DNA of 52,467 nt from Pelargonium tetragonum (GCA_036897445.1 JAYMTL010000131.1:1-52467), one strand, 5' to 3'; shown: positions 38,211 to 51,070, counted from the stretch's first letter. Numbers and translations are program-made. The notes: a model not told the origin generated them from the sequence alone.

Positions 38211-41200
38211 CGATGACTTTTTCTTTGACAGCTTGACCCTAACCAGTATAATATATTATTAAGGTAAAAGCCCTGAATTAATAGGTATAAAAAAGGCCCT
38301 ATACAGAGCTCGTAGCTCATTTTTATACTAAAAAAAGACTCCCGATGAGTTTTCGTTGCCTTAATAGGGGTGTACTCGTTTTTTCTGTTGAATAGGAAAG
38401 TTTTTAAACGTTAAAGAGGTTTCGAAGGATGCTTCTACCATTCTGTATTAAACGCAAGTAACTAAGAGCTAAGGAGTAGTCATACATATTCGATTTGGTT
38501 TTGACTATTTTATGATATTAATATATTTTTAATTAATATAAATAAAGAGTAGGCCCTTAGGTTAGGAAGAATGAGTTATAAATATGGAGCCCGCAAACTC
38601 GTCGAGGCTTTTTGAGTGAGAATGAGAAGAATAAAGAGCGGGTAAAAGCCTTCTAGTCATATACTTTGATTTAAATGTTATAAGGGAGCTGCTTATAAAG
38701 TGATCCCTTTTCTACCACAAAACGGCCCCTTTGAGACACCCAAATCTTCAAAAGGAAGCTTTACTAGTTTAAGTACGCGACAAAAACCCCTTTTTATAAC
38801 AAGGAGTGTCCTCTGAACTATCAAGCAAACTACTATTCGTTTTTTAGAGGAAACGCAATAACAAGGGCTCGTACTCTATACCAGTGTCTGAAAAGATTTA
38901 GAAAGCCCCTCTTTTAAAGCTTTAGACTCGGGATTACTTTGATATTTGCGGGAGTCGCTTAAAAAACCCATATGTATCTATTTTGCGCTTTTAGTTATAG
39001 TAGCGGACCCAATCAAAGTGTTGACCAGAGTATTTAATAAAAGATTTACTCTTAACTTAACTAGCTAAATGGCTAATCCTTTCTGATCTGAGGCCGCGAG
39101 CAATGTGAAATAGGAATTGCTTATTAAGAGCTTCCTTAGTTTGCCAGGACTGCACGGGTTCACAAAGCGAAGGAAACAGAATTTACGACATTACGAACTT
39201 CATTTTAGCTATACTCACCCGGTAAAGTACTTCTACTTTATTTCGCTTAGCTATTGATTGGAATGCTTAATACCAAGATTGCAAGTTTATTCGCCCCACT
39301 ACCCACTACAAAAACGAAAAGCAACTCTATACAACACAGCCTTTCTAAGTGGATAAAAACACTAAAAGCTTCGCAGAATTTGAAACTTTTTTGAATTTCC
39401 TTATTAAAATGTTCTTGAGATCTACCCTACTTTAATATCCTTTTTGTAGTACTTTCCTTTTCTTAGGAATCCCTAATCTTTACTGAAATTAATCTTTCTA
39501 TTTTTTGATTTAGTGTTAACTTTTGAGAAATTACTTATCGTATAGTGGTAACTCTATTTATGGGCCCTCCTAAAAGGACTCTTACTTGGTTATATTTACT
39601 CTAGCCGAGAACTTTTCTAGAAGTTCCATTTACACACCAGCATAGTGAAACTTTTTGAGCAGCCTTAAGGGGCTCTTTTCTAACTCTCATCCCAAAAGCA
39701 AGGAACATGAAGTAGTCGAACAAGCAGAAACTTCTATGGACCTTACATGAGACCTGGGGTCTTAGTCATTGCTTGCTAAATTCCGAGGGTTTAATAAGAG
39801 TTTTCTAAAGTTTTTTATTTTGTCCAATTCAAGTTCTTGAGAAAAGAATCTTAGGTTTCAAAGCAGTCCCCGTTAAACCAAAAACCTGTTATTTGTAAAA
39901 GGAATCCTTAATAAAATAAATAGTTTTTAGTTTATTAAGCGTCGGGAAAAAGCTTCTACTATTTGGGCTATCAAACCTCCGCCTTACTATAATATAGGTA
40001 AAAAAGAAAGGATTCTTTATTTTGGGTTCTCGCGGGCTTCAAGAAAGCTTTATAATAAGGATAAGGAGATATTCCGTGGATTCCGAAAACCTATCACTAT
40101 TTAACTCATTTTTTTACAGGCTTTTGCGTTCTCTTCATAAGGTGCTTATCTAAAGAAGTCTACGCGAAGGTCAAAACTTATAAGATTAAATCCATTTTCC
40201 AAGCAGAGAGCTTCCATTATAATTTTAATATAAGCAATGACTTACAGAACCCCCTTGTCGTCTCTCTTGACCCAAGATTTCCTTACGATTTGTAATGTTC
40301 ACTTAAGCTTGTCAATCAAAAAAGTGTATCTAAGTATCCTGCGAAGAATAAAAGGTTCTAGTTTCCCTTTAAGAGCTTTTAAAGGAATTCTTGTCACTTT
40401 CATGGAAGACCCTACTCTTTTAAAACTCGTGCTAGCTAATTCTTTTATACGATTTGCACTCATCCAAAGAGCTCTATTGGCGAGGATTACAACCCTTATC
40501 AGACGGATCTCTCTAATTCATAACCGCACCTTTTAAGGGTACCGGATAAAATTTGAAAAAATGGATCATACATAAGCGGACCCATAGGGCGCACGGAAAC
40601 CCCGATGAATACCTTTTTCTGGATTACAAGTATTACTCGCTTTATAACACTTTTAGATTTAGAGTCTAAGACCCTTTGCAAGGTTAATTCTTTATTTCTA
40701 ATTTCGAAACTGGGTCTTTGAGAGAGCTCCCTAAACGGGGAATTCCGCTATAATTTTTCAACTTCAAGGTTCCTTATTTAATTGAAAAAGTTACTCAGAG
40801 CGGGCCTGAAGTGAAGTTTTTATTAGATGCTTGACTCCTACTCACCTCTTGTGAATTAAATTCCCTTTGAGTTTCTCTCCTATTCTAGTATTCCACATAA
40901 AAGAAAAATGACTATAGGTATCCCTTGAACCCGGAGTTTTTAAACCAAAAGGTTTCGTCTTATATCGGGGCTTATCCTTATACAAAAATCTTGGATCAAA
41001 AGGAGCCTATTCTTATCATCTTGCTGCTCCTTGAGAATAACATGTAATAAAAAGTACCAAGGTCCCTCAGTTCCTTTTGTATCGAGCGAAGTCATAACCC
41101 GATCAAAAAGCACAGGAAATCTTTCTAATTTAGTTGTAATTAAAGAAAGATTTATACTTAACTTATTAAAATGGGTATCTTTCTATTTTATGTTACAAAC

Positions 41201-42480
41201 AAAATTAGAGTTTAGTTAACCCCAAGAGTAGCGTCTGAGAAATAGAGAATCCCTACAAGTCCGGTCAAAACGTAATTATGGAAATATACATAAAATTTAA
41301 GCATATTTCCCCTCTGACTCCGGATAAAATAGGGCTTTTGCTTAAGTGGTTCCCTTTTTAGAGAGCGCGGGACATATAAATTGCTAAAGAAACTATAAAG
41401 AAGAATAAATCAGAGAGAAGCTTTAACTCACAACAAAAAGTGCTAAGGAGAATATAGTTATATTGGTTAAAATAGGAAACTTTATTTAAGCAAAGCCTCT
41501 TTCCCCAGAGTAGAAAATGAAAATTTTCGTTTCTTTTGGTAGAGGATACCTCCTGAGCGAATTCTTATACTTTTACGAGGAGTTTAATCCTTGTTTAAAA
41601 ACGCATAAGCCCGCGGAGTTACAGGGGCACTCTGTCTATTACTCCTTGTAAATTAAAAAAGCTCCCTTTAGAGTGGGTGACTTTTGCTAAGTTTGACTAG
41701 AACTGTTCGAGAATCCCTTTATATACAACAAGTCTTATAACGTGAGTAGTAAAGGTAAAAGCTGCTTGGTAATAGTCAAAAACTGAAAATGAAATAAAGG
41801 ACCCTTCTCTTGCAACACCCAGTAAGAAAGCACTTAATAGAATTATTATAAGGTGCATTACGTAAAATAATAAGAAGTCTTAGTTCATCTAAATTTTATT
41901 GAATCTAAGAAGAGAGTAGCTAGTACTACCCCCTCATCAGGGCACCAAATTCCTCGAAAAATCTCGGCGTAAGTTCAAGCTCACGAAAAGGAACTCCTAA
42001 TTTATTCTTACTTTGGAATTAATGACTCTTTTGAAAAAACCAAAATACGAAGTTTACTAGGTTAAAAAGCTTCTAGGGTACCTAATTTCACTAGAAAAAC
42101 TTACTCAGAGCTACTTTCCAAGGGCCTTAACAAGAGGGTGGAAGAATACTCAAAGATTTGATACTCGGATAAAAGAAACCTTTAAGTTATACCTATACCT
42201 TAGTGGAGGAGCCCTTTTAATAGACTATTATAGGGATAACTATATAACCAGAAAAGCCTCTACCTAACTTTACTGACAACTACTTAAATAACTGCAAATG
42301 TAAAACTTTATTTAAAAGGGATTGTTGTATAAGGGTTTTGCCCTTTTGGGTTAGTATATTCCCCTTTTACTATTCTAAAAATCTTGTTGTATTCTATAAG
42401 AAAGCTTTTTTATGTTATTTATAGGAAGTTTTTCTTGCTCTTCTTAAAGATTATCTAGCTCTGTTTTTCTTTATAGTTCG

Positions 42481-42553
42481 ACCTACTTAACTCAGCGGTT
42501 AGAGTGTCGCTTTCATACGGCGAGAGTCCTTGGTTCAAATCCAAGAGTAGGTA
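42481..42553 (+). tRNA. trnM-CAU: tRNA-Met (elongator), anticodon CAU, plastid type
   Basis: This gene supplies methionine for internal AUG codons during organellar translation. The 73-base cloverleaf is complete. The acceptor stem ACCTACT/AGTAGGT has seven Watson-Crick pairs. The D stem ACTC/GAGT has four pairs. The anticodon stem TCGCT/GGCGA has five pairs including one wobble, and its loop TTCATAC puts CAT at 42514-42516. The variable loop is five bases. The T stem CTTGG/CCAAG is perfect around TTCAAAT, and the discriminator is A. The acceptor, D arm and CTTTCATACGG loop are those of plastid elongator trnM as I remember it, and differ from bacterial-type or initiator tRNA-Met. It has no intron and no encoded CCA. 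I saw no convincing -35/-10 pair upstream and no gene on either side within 20 kb. In a plant mitochondrion it could be a plastid-derived copy. Confidence 0.97.
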
Positions 42554-43443
42554 AACGCACCCCAGGTTTTCAGTAACAGGCTTGCAAATAAAGATAATAG
42601 ACTTCTTAGATAAAAAATTTTTATAAGACTAAAGACTCCCGCGCCTCGGAATTCACATAAGCATTAGAAAGTTCAAGATCAAAGCAGACTAAATAGATCT
42701 CTAATAGATAAACTCGTGTAAATATTACCTACAAATAAGGCGCAAACTCCTAGGAGAAAACAAAGCATCAACTACAAAAAGTACACCGTTATAGCTCTGC
42801 ATGCCTAAAGGACTACATACATGCTCTTTATATAAGTCTCGACTAAACTAAAATGGAGTACCCGTTCCTTGGCTTATGACCTAAAAAGACTTTTAATAAC
42901 TAAACAACTTTCATTTTTATTCTTACTCTAAATTTTTTGATACCCTTTTGAACCCCTAAATATTATAAACGGATTCGGGCACCCATTAGACAAGTATTAT
43001 AAAGAAAGAGGAGTTAAACCCTTACTAATTACCGAGCATATATTAGATTTACAAGTCTCCAAATATCCCAAGGCTTCCAAGCGAAAGAAAAGCTATAGCG
43101 GAACTCCCGGTATTGGTATGAATGCTTCTTTGACCTTTAACGAAAGCAGGGCTTGAACCTACGTCTTGGTAGAATTCAACTAAGTTATAAGATTACCCGC
43201 TCTCAAATCTTTTTAATCTGATTGCTTACTTCATTTGTATATAACTCCAGGAGTTTTTATTTTAAATCTACTTAAAAGTGATTCTAAGCTCTGGCTTTTT
43301 AATTCACTTTGCCCCGCGTTCTCTAAAATCTAACAGAAATAAAAAATACATAGTACAAAAGGGAGGGATATAATATATACTTTATCTAAGAATTTTTGTC
43401 ATTTATCCGCAACTCTTACGTATTTTAGAACTACCTTTTTAGT

Positions 43444-43453
43444 GGGGAACCCC
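43444..43453. repeat. G-run/C-run palindromic cassette
   Basis: GGGGAACCCC, four pairs around AA. A close relative, GGGGAACCC, is at 9095-9103. Confidence 0.55.
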
Positions 43454-45900
43454 GATTCCTTAATCTTTTCCTTATATACGTTTCTAAGTTTTAACACTAT
43501 CTAATTACAAGCAGAACTAAGAAATTCCTTTTTTTATGCTTTACATTTCAGGTATATAAGAGTTCTTTTTAGCGATACGGAATTTCTACGCACTTATCTC
43601 AATTCTCCTATAGGAAGTTAGGAAGTGATCGACCCTATTATGTATAAAGAGAAACTTCTTACAACAATTTCGTATTATGCCTCATTCTCACTCAAACACG
43701 AACTTAATGGAAGTTTGTTGACTAACACATTATATCCTATCTTTTTTATTAACAACAAGTCTCGCGTAATAAATTTTTAGAATTTCGTGGAAACCCCTTG
43801 ACTAGTATTTTCTTTATACGGGTTTACAGTGCCGGGTTTTTCCTATATAAAGTATCCGGGATTTTTAGAACTCGTATCCACCAACAAGAAAGACTTTTTA
43901 ATAACAAAGAAATGTCTCGTAGAAAATGCACTGGAATTGCGACATGTTTGAACAAACTGATATTTTGATAAAATCCCGAAGTGTAACTTTTGACAGGAAT
44001 ATGAAGTACTTGAGACCGCTATCCTACTTATGCTTTTTTTAGAAAATAGCTAGCTAGGGGACTTTGCAGAGCCTAAGGTCGTATATGATATTCTTCTACT
44101 ATATTAAAAATCTTTATAAAAAAGAAAAAACTGGAAATGAGTATGAAACATAAGAAGGAAAGTTATATATATATAAATAGAAAGACCCTATAGAGATTAG
44201 TAAAAAGTTTTACGAACTCGGAAAAACTTAAGAACTTCTAATAGATTTACCACCTATGTAACTCTTATACCAAACTAAAGAGCTTATATATAAATAGAGT
44301 CTCCGTTAAGGTTTTAAGTCATTTTCGTGGTCATTTTGAAGTGCAATAACGCTTCTCTATATGTAATGGTATACTTTTTAAGGCTTCATTCTAGTTTAAG
44401 AATCCTATATAATGAAAATGGCTTAGTAAATAGTAAGGGTTAATGAGCAGCTTTAATATAATACAAACTCTGGGCATAAGCAAGTGAGTTATTTTTTCCA
44501 ATAGGTTTTTACTGAGGATATTCTAGAGACGCGAACCCTTTTGACTAGTGAATCCCTCCTGTGCAAGGGTTTCCTTGACGCGTTTTGTTGTAACTATACC
44601 AAATTCTTAGCTATCGGGTCATATCCTAAGCACTTTACATGACGAATAGGAACGGCTATAAAAGATATTCTTTTAGTTTTATCTCACGCGTAAGTTCGAG
44701 CTGAGTTATCCTGGTGTATAGAGCCCTTGTCTTTCCTATTTGCTCCTTGGACCTCCCCATTTCGAGAAAGCAGGCTCTAGTAGTAAAAACTTTATTGCTA
44801 TGTTATGACATTAGTATCACCGGGAATGATTTTTAGGTTTTTAACGCGCTAAAGCAAGCTAAGGTAAGAAATTTACAACGAGAAGTCCAACTTCTACACA
44901 ATGGGGAGTTCAGGGGTCCCTTTTTAATAAGACATATCCCTATTTGGGGTTCCTATCACAAGGATACTCCGTGGGTTTTATTACCAGTCCTAGATTCCTT
45001 TATTTAAGCAGTTTCTTTGAAGCTAATCGTCCTGAAAAGAGATTTTCTTTAAATTCACATGGTCAGAATTTTCTCTTTCTTGGGTTTTAAACGCCCCTAG
45101 AATAGTACCAACCCCATTCTACGGATTAGAGATCTCTTGTTGAAGTTAGCTACTCGCGGGCCCGACAATAGAATTTGGGTCTTGAAAACTTGTATAAAGC
45201 TCTCTAACTCATTAAAGAGGGCAATAAAAACAAAAAGGATTCGCTTAAAGAAAATTTGACAAGTAATTGGTTAGCCTTTCTCCTTTGGCCTAGTCTTAAT
45301 GGAGCAACGGGAATCGAGGTTTTAGTTTATATACGAGGTTAGGCCGGCCCTGTCCGCGAGCCCTAATAAAAATAGGATGATTTAGAGTAGGCAAAGAAAC
45401 ATAAGTAATAGTCATTGAGTACTTTTCGAAACGGCGCTTATAGTTCTTGGTAACAATGAGTGTATATTTATTTGACATAAAAACTCTTCTGAATTTGACT
45501 GACTCTATTAATTTATCCCGGGTAAGCATAGTAGTAGTTGGAGTATTGGGCGCTAAAAATTTTTCTATTTTTATTTTAAGGGGTTAAAAACTACATAGGG
45601 CTCTTTCTAGTAAATTTGGCAGTTGAAATTACACAAGTTTCAAGTTATAAAATAAATATGCAGCACAAAGGCCCTGTCTTGCTGAACGAAGAGGAATAAA
45701 GAGTTTAAAAACCTTCACTTTTAAAAAATCACTCTTGTTAACCCATGTCTTGATATGGAATTTGTAACAACGGATAATCTATAAGGAGGATACTAACTAA
45801 CCTAGGTACCGTACCGAGGATTCCGTACACAACATCCTGTACTTATAATGATTAAACAGCTGGCGCATAGAAAAAGAATTGTCAGAAAAGGTGCGCTTTC

Positions 45901-45915
45901 TTAATTACATTACCT
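45901..45915 (+). repeat. TAATTACATTACCT repeat, copy 5
   Basis: Fifth copy, with the same one-base left extension, followed by CTTATTTTATTATAGG. Weaker relatives on the same strand are TTACACTACCT at 30423-30433 and CTACACTACCT at 48553-48563. Confidence 0.8.
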
Positions 45916-48403
45916 CTTATTTTATTATAGGTTTTTAGTTAGGAGTACTCTAAAAGATGGATTTTGAATAATACTATCACTAGGTTTTTTACGGGAATTT
46001 CGTTGAGTAAAGCTAATTTATAAAAATAAGGAAACAAGGTGCGAATCTAGGATAACAGTCTCAAAAATCCCATTTATATTTATACTTATGAGTCAGGAAT
46101 TTTGGTCCGTGGAAAGGATATACTCCAAGGAGTTCCCTTTTAATTAATTGCGAATCCAGTTAGCGCAGTTTTATTTTATAGTTAGCAACTTCCTCTGAAA
46201 ACTAACACTGAGACGATAAAAATTTTTTATCTCTTTCTCTGTTATGTATGTAATCCTCCTTCATGTAGTTTTCGGGTTATGCTATGAGATATTGAAATTG
46301 TAAGTGCCGAGAAAAGAATTTAGATCTTCAAAAACTTTGAAAGCATATAAAGTCCGACCTGTCTTCTGGACTGTGTAAGGGGTCCTGTTAATAAGAAGTT
46401 AAAGCCGTAAAGAAAAGCAATAGCCCGGAGTCTTTTGACCTTTAAAATCTATGAGTATCTAATTTACTTGCAACAGGAATAACTTTTCTAGGCAGTAGAC
46501 ATAAAAATTTGTGTAATATAAATAAAAGTTGTGTAGATCTATCTGGATATATATATGATAACAAGGCGCAATTTCACGAGGAACTTAACCGAGTTTATTT
46601 GCAAGAAATTCTATTTCTGAGGGTTTTCATATACTAACACTTAGCTTAGATCTGTTGACTTTTAGTCCGTTTCAAGAAAAGGAATCCTAAGCTTTTTACG
46701 AGGTTTACTTTAAAATTTAGATCCTGGTTAAGAGTGAATACAAAAAGCAAAAGGTTTCTCCTTATATAGCTCTTCGCTCAGTATTTTCACTTTTATTAGG
46801 TGCTGGTAGGACCCCCTCTAAAAATAGAGCCGGTACCTGACTCTGAGTATTTACAGGTTAACGCCAAGCAGAATTTGGGAAGATATCTAAAGGGAGTTTT
46901 AATAATTTTATGTACTACAAGAGCTTTTCCGGATAATAAAACGAGTAGAATTCTGTGCCTTTAGGGCGCCCCTCATTCTTGTTCTTAAGCTAACACAAGA
47001 AAAGGCCGGGACTGCTTCTCCGGCTGACTTGTAACTATTAAAACTACATCATAAGTCCCTAAATTCTGGCTTAATAAAAGGAGGGTATAATATATGAGGA
47101 GTAGAGTGCTGCTTGGGTAAAGAAGATACTAGCAAAGCTTTTGCCCTGGAGAGCTCTATTACATGGGTTTGCTTTTGTATTTTTATCATACAAGAATGTT
47201 TTTTCAAGTGCTCCTTCCGAATGCTGCAGAAATTCCTAAAAAGAGTCTCTTTTGCTAAGCATTGTTGTGCAACTCCACTAAAAACCTCCGCAAGAATTAG
47301 GCAGCTCCCTGGAAAAAGGATTAACACCCCAGATCTAAGGCACTATTTATTTATCTAAAAGGGTTGTACTTTTAGGAATTCTAGCTTGAAAGCAATAATG
47401 ATAGAATCCCAAAAATTCAGAAGCTTTTTACCTACGTTATGTTATATGAAACTTTCTCTATTTTGTTTTTTTAGGGCAAAATCGTTATGAGGGAAGTAAT
47501 TACAGGGGATACCTAGTACTCTGCTTTATTAGAAAGATCTAGGTGTAGGGTTGTAAAGTTAGATACTCCCTTTTTATATCTTTGATAAATAAGGAAGCTG
47601 TCTATAAATATTGCAATTGTAGCAGCCTGGTACCTGTGTCTGTTGTAGTTTTTAGTTCCCAATTTTAGGGCGTAATATAAAGGGACTGGCTCTTAAAAAG
47701 TTTTGGTAAAAAAACAAGGTCTAGCGAAAGCCCTATTCAAGTTTAGACATTAACCCGGTTTTATATAATCACAGGAGGAACTCTCTCCCTTTGTTACAAC
47801 GCTTAATAAGTTCCTAGTATAGTCTTTCCTAACTTAGGTATAAAGTTTTAGTTATTGTTTAAACTGAAAACCCGCGGAATTTTATATGGAAAGCTAAGGT
47901 GAAAGCTGACATTTATAAATTAGGGATTTACTAGTTTTTGTACAATAAACCAATTAGGAGAAACCCAGGTATTGGAATTCAGATGTTTTAATGGCAGCAA
48001 AAGCCCCTTTTTGAAGGGAATTTAAGCTTATAAGACTTTTGGTAGTAGTAAAGCGCTTAAAGCGTTGACTTGACAATTCTGGTTAGTACAAAGAGTTAGA
48101 AGCTCTTAAATACTCATGTATAACCAGCTCTTCTAAGAGAAAAAAGAGTTCCTTGCTTATAAAAAACTATCTTTATAAAAGAACCACGTCTAACTATTCC
48201 TAGACATACGGAGGACCCTTTATAAGGAGGCGGATTAAGAATACACCTGACATGAATCCAGTGTACCTAGAATTGGCAAGCCCGATATCGACTCAGGAGT
48301 AAGGGAGGACTAATGTGAATTCGGCGCGGATTAAAACCCTTTCGTAACCTTTTTCTAGAAAGCTTATGTCAAAAATTTTAGAAGTCGATAATTAAAGTAT
48401 AAC

Positions 48404-48479
48404 GACATAGCTAGGCTAGGGGAGCCCGAGGATTAAAATCCTGTTCATCGGGTACGAACAGGGTAGTTGGTTACATGTC
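48404..48479 (+). other. 76-base element with mutually exclusive helices
   Basis: The ends GACAT (48404-48408) and ATGTC (48475-48479) pair. Inside, GGCT/AGCC (48414-48417/48423-48426) and AGGATT/AATCCT (48429-48434/48437-48442) form small hairpins. CCTGTTC/GAACAGG (48440-48446/48456-48462) forms a 7 bp stem that competes with the second hairpin. CCCGA/TCGGG (48425-48429/48448-48452) pairs upstream bases with the loop of that stem, giving either a closing helix or a pseudoknot. The length and the four arms recall a tRNA, but there is no T loop and no credible anticodon arm, so I do not call a tRNA. It could be a structured RNA; no function is assigned. Confidence 0.4.
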
Positions 48480-50639
48480 ATCTCAAGAGTCTCTAAGCAG
48501 CTTAGTTTTTACAAAAAGAAATTTTAATTAATGTAAATAGGTCATTATAGAGCTACACTACCTTTGAAGGAATACGCACAACACAATAAGGATCTCCCCT
48601 TAAAATGAGTTTTGAAAGCTGCAAAGTTCCTTTTTAAGTTTTAGGACCGAAGACTGCAATCCTAGAGGAATATCCGGCATATAATGAGCGCGTACTTTTT
48701 AAAAAGATCGCTATAGAGGGTTTACTTACTAAGGATAATATTTGCGTTAGAGTAGAATTTCCTCGAATCTTTTTGACCTGAAAACCCGTATCCTACTTAG
48801 AACTTTATAAAGCTCGACGCATATACTTTGCATTGATTCAAAAGCGACGTATGCTTACTTTCTAGCAAGCTAATAAAGACAGGTATCTCCCTATATTATG
48901 ATAAAAAAAGAAGACTTCTAGAGTGTAGAGTAATACAACTAAAATAACTATAAGAACTTTAGAATTGAATAAGACTTAAGAACTAACTATAGTTAGAGAG
49001 AATCCTAACAACACAATAAGAGCTCATAAACGAGGTAGTACAAAAAAGGGGATAAGGGTAGCCTTTTTTATTTCTTTACAATCACTCGAGTTTTACCACA
49101 CCTATAAATTTTGTGTTGTTTATTCCAGGGTATGTCTACGGGATTTTTTTATATAGAATTTGCCTTTCTAGCTTTAGATTCTAGAAGTCCTCGTGATTAG
49201 AAAGTTCTAACATATAACATAAGATAAGGAAATACCCGGTATTTACAATATGTACAAAGAAGCCTCTCAACTCTAAAATTTTGGGGTACAAGTGAGCCTA
49301 ACCGGATCTTACTGCCTGCTTGTTAATTAATTAACAGATTCTAAGTTTAAACAACGATTTGCTAAAGAGGAGAGCTTGACAAGTCTTATATAAATTGAGG
49401 TTAACGATTTCGAAAGGACTTCTATCGCATACTTAATTTAAGGTGTAGTTGCTATAGCGCTTCAAAACCCAAGGTTTTGCCCACAAGAAAAAAATCTCCC
49501 ATATAAAGAAGCTGGAACACTTAAATAACCAATATCTGGAACTCTCAACTCAATCCCAAGTCGGATAGTCGAAAAGAAATACCAATAGTACTAACACCCC
49601 GCTCCTAGTAAGGGTAGGTTTAAACGTAATTGTACTTTACTAGATCAAAGGGCTTGCAACTGCTTTATATATAATAGGCACACGCTTAAAGATATGTAAA
49701 TACCCCCCGTTCTTGCTAAAAAAAGCGTTAGGCTAAACCTAAAACCTAGCTCTATACTAGAAAAAATCGATTTTATAAAGCTAAAGCGCAAAGGGCCCCT
49801 TGTTTATAGATCTATACTAAAAAACCAAAGACTAAGACAGAATCCTCAAAATATCTACTTGCGGAATTTACTAGAGAAACTCTTGAGTACTGATATTAAA
49901 AATTTTGTGTCTTTTTATGAGCAAAGACCCCGGGACACACCTATGATAATGCATAGAGTCCCCTCTCCTCGGGGTATCCTTCAAGAATGAAAAAAGAATG
50001 AAAAGAATACTTAAGTCTAGAGTATAATGCCGAGTTTTAGCTTCTATTATTATGCAACAGGGTCTATCCATGAGAAAAAAATCTTTGCTTTTAGAGGACA
50101 CCCCTTGAAAATTGAAAAAAGAAACTTTTTTAAGACAATAATAAAGCAATTCTGATACTTAATTCTGTAACCCTAGCGCAGGCGGCTGTTCCGTTTGAAG
50201 GGGATCCATAAAAGTCCTAGTTAGTCGAGGAAGCTGGCAAAGATTTTCATTCAACTTTTGGATTTCTAAATGTTTATATAATTCGAGTTCATCTGGACTT
50301 TGTTCCCCTATCACTGTAAAAGTATGGATCTCCCCTAAGATTTTTTTTTGTTAGAAGACAAGATTTCACTCTATCAAGTTTAACTTTAAGTGCCACCATC
50401 TGCGGAAACTTTAGGGCGTCCTGGTCAAAAAGGGGGTTAAGAATTCTGTATATAACAGCCTTTCTTATATCTAAAAGAAAGAGGCGCCCCTTTCTTGTGA
50501 GTAAGTATCCGCTAAAACTGTCTATAACTAACAAAACCTAGTTATCTCAAGAAACCGAGTCTTTAGACTTGAAATATCCAACGTACTCAACTCCTCTAAG
50601 GCCCTATTTCTCGCCTTTCTATCTTCTTAAAAAACTTAA
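48480..50639. other. Gene-free stretch
   Basis: Background plus segment B9 (48890-49020). Minus-strand frames at 49871-50149 (92 codons) and 50289-50534 (81 codons) show no motif, membrane pattern or start signal that I would trust. Confidence 0.55.
48890..49020 (+). repeat. Low-complexity repeat-family segment B9
   Basis: A short A-rich stretch of AACTATAAGAACTTTAG-type words like the 5' part of segment B8. It is assigned by composition only, with no long shared block. Confidence 0.25.
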
Positions 50640-51070
50640 AAATTAGGGCATAGCAGCAGCAGAAATAATACATACAGATCACTAACTGAGTCTTTATTTT
50701 CCCCGATTCTAACTTTTAAAGCTACAGAGTAAAGGCTACAGTAAGGCAAAAGTTTTAATCCAAAAACTCTTAAAGACTAAGAAAGATAAAAATAGGATAC
50801 TTCGCTGGAATTCCTCTTACTTTTTACTTTTTTTAGTTATCAAGAAGGCCCAAGTCAATTTTGTAATTTAAATAGAAAGAGGGTTCTTTAGTAAACCCTA
50901 GCAATTGGGAATGAAAATTTTAGTTAAAGTAGTTAGGAGTAAGGTTTCCTTCTATAATAAGTCAAAAGGTTTTAAGGGGTCTAGGCTTCAAGAGTAGGAG
51001 CCGTAAGAAAGCTACCAAGTAAGGATAAGAGTGTAGGTTTTAAGAAGAGTGAGGTCAAAAGAGAGTAAGA
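50640..51070 (+). repeat. Low-complexity repeat-family segment B10
   Basis: A purine-rich stretch. AGCTACCAAGTAAGG at 51010-51024 differs by one inserted base from the AGCTACAAGTAAG block of segments B4 and B8. GCTACAGTAAGGCAA near 50730 is another relative. A small GCA-triplet run (AGCAGCAGCAG) lies near 50650. Confidence 0.4.

Larger units (their letters stand above)
33487..42480. other. Gene-free stretch before trnM
   Basis: Background with cassettes at 33889, 34647 and 36863 and copies 3 and 4 of the 14-base repeat. The longest frame of the window (99 codons, 40237-40536 plus) has no ribosome-binding site, no recognisable domain and a chance-level length. The region just upstream of trnM shows no clear bacterial-type promoter. 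Confidence 0.6.
42554..48403. other. Gene-free stretch after trnM
   Basis: Background with cassettes at 43444-43453 and 44915-44922, copy 5 of the 14-base repeat, and a minus-strand T-arm-like sequence around 43145-43165 that lacks a convincing 5' half. Overlapping opposite frames at 47049-47358 and a 77-codon minus frame at 45296-45529 are not recognisable. Confidence 0.6.

Noticed and set aside
40237-40536. Longest open frame (99 codons, + strand), Arg/Leu/Ile-rich
   Set aside because: Length is what random DNA of this composition yields as a maximum. There is no ribosome-binding site, domain or recognisable similarity.
43141-43225. Minus-strand sequence with a good tRNA T arm (GTAGG/CCTGC around TTCAAGC) and a GAGCGG-like D-arm end
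   Set aside because: No acceptor partner for the 3' end and no 7-base anticodon loop with a paired stem could be found. At most it is a tRNA relic.
45296-45529. Minus-strand 77-codon frame, basic and ribosomal-protein-like at first sight
   Set aside because: I could not match it to any ribosomal or plastid protein, it has no start signal, and its length is within chance.
47049-47358. Overlapping frames on both strands (92 and 81 codons)
   Set aside because: A local shortage of stop codons opens both strands. Neither translation resembles a known protein.
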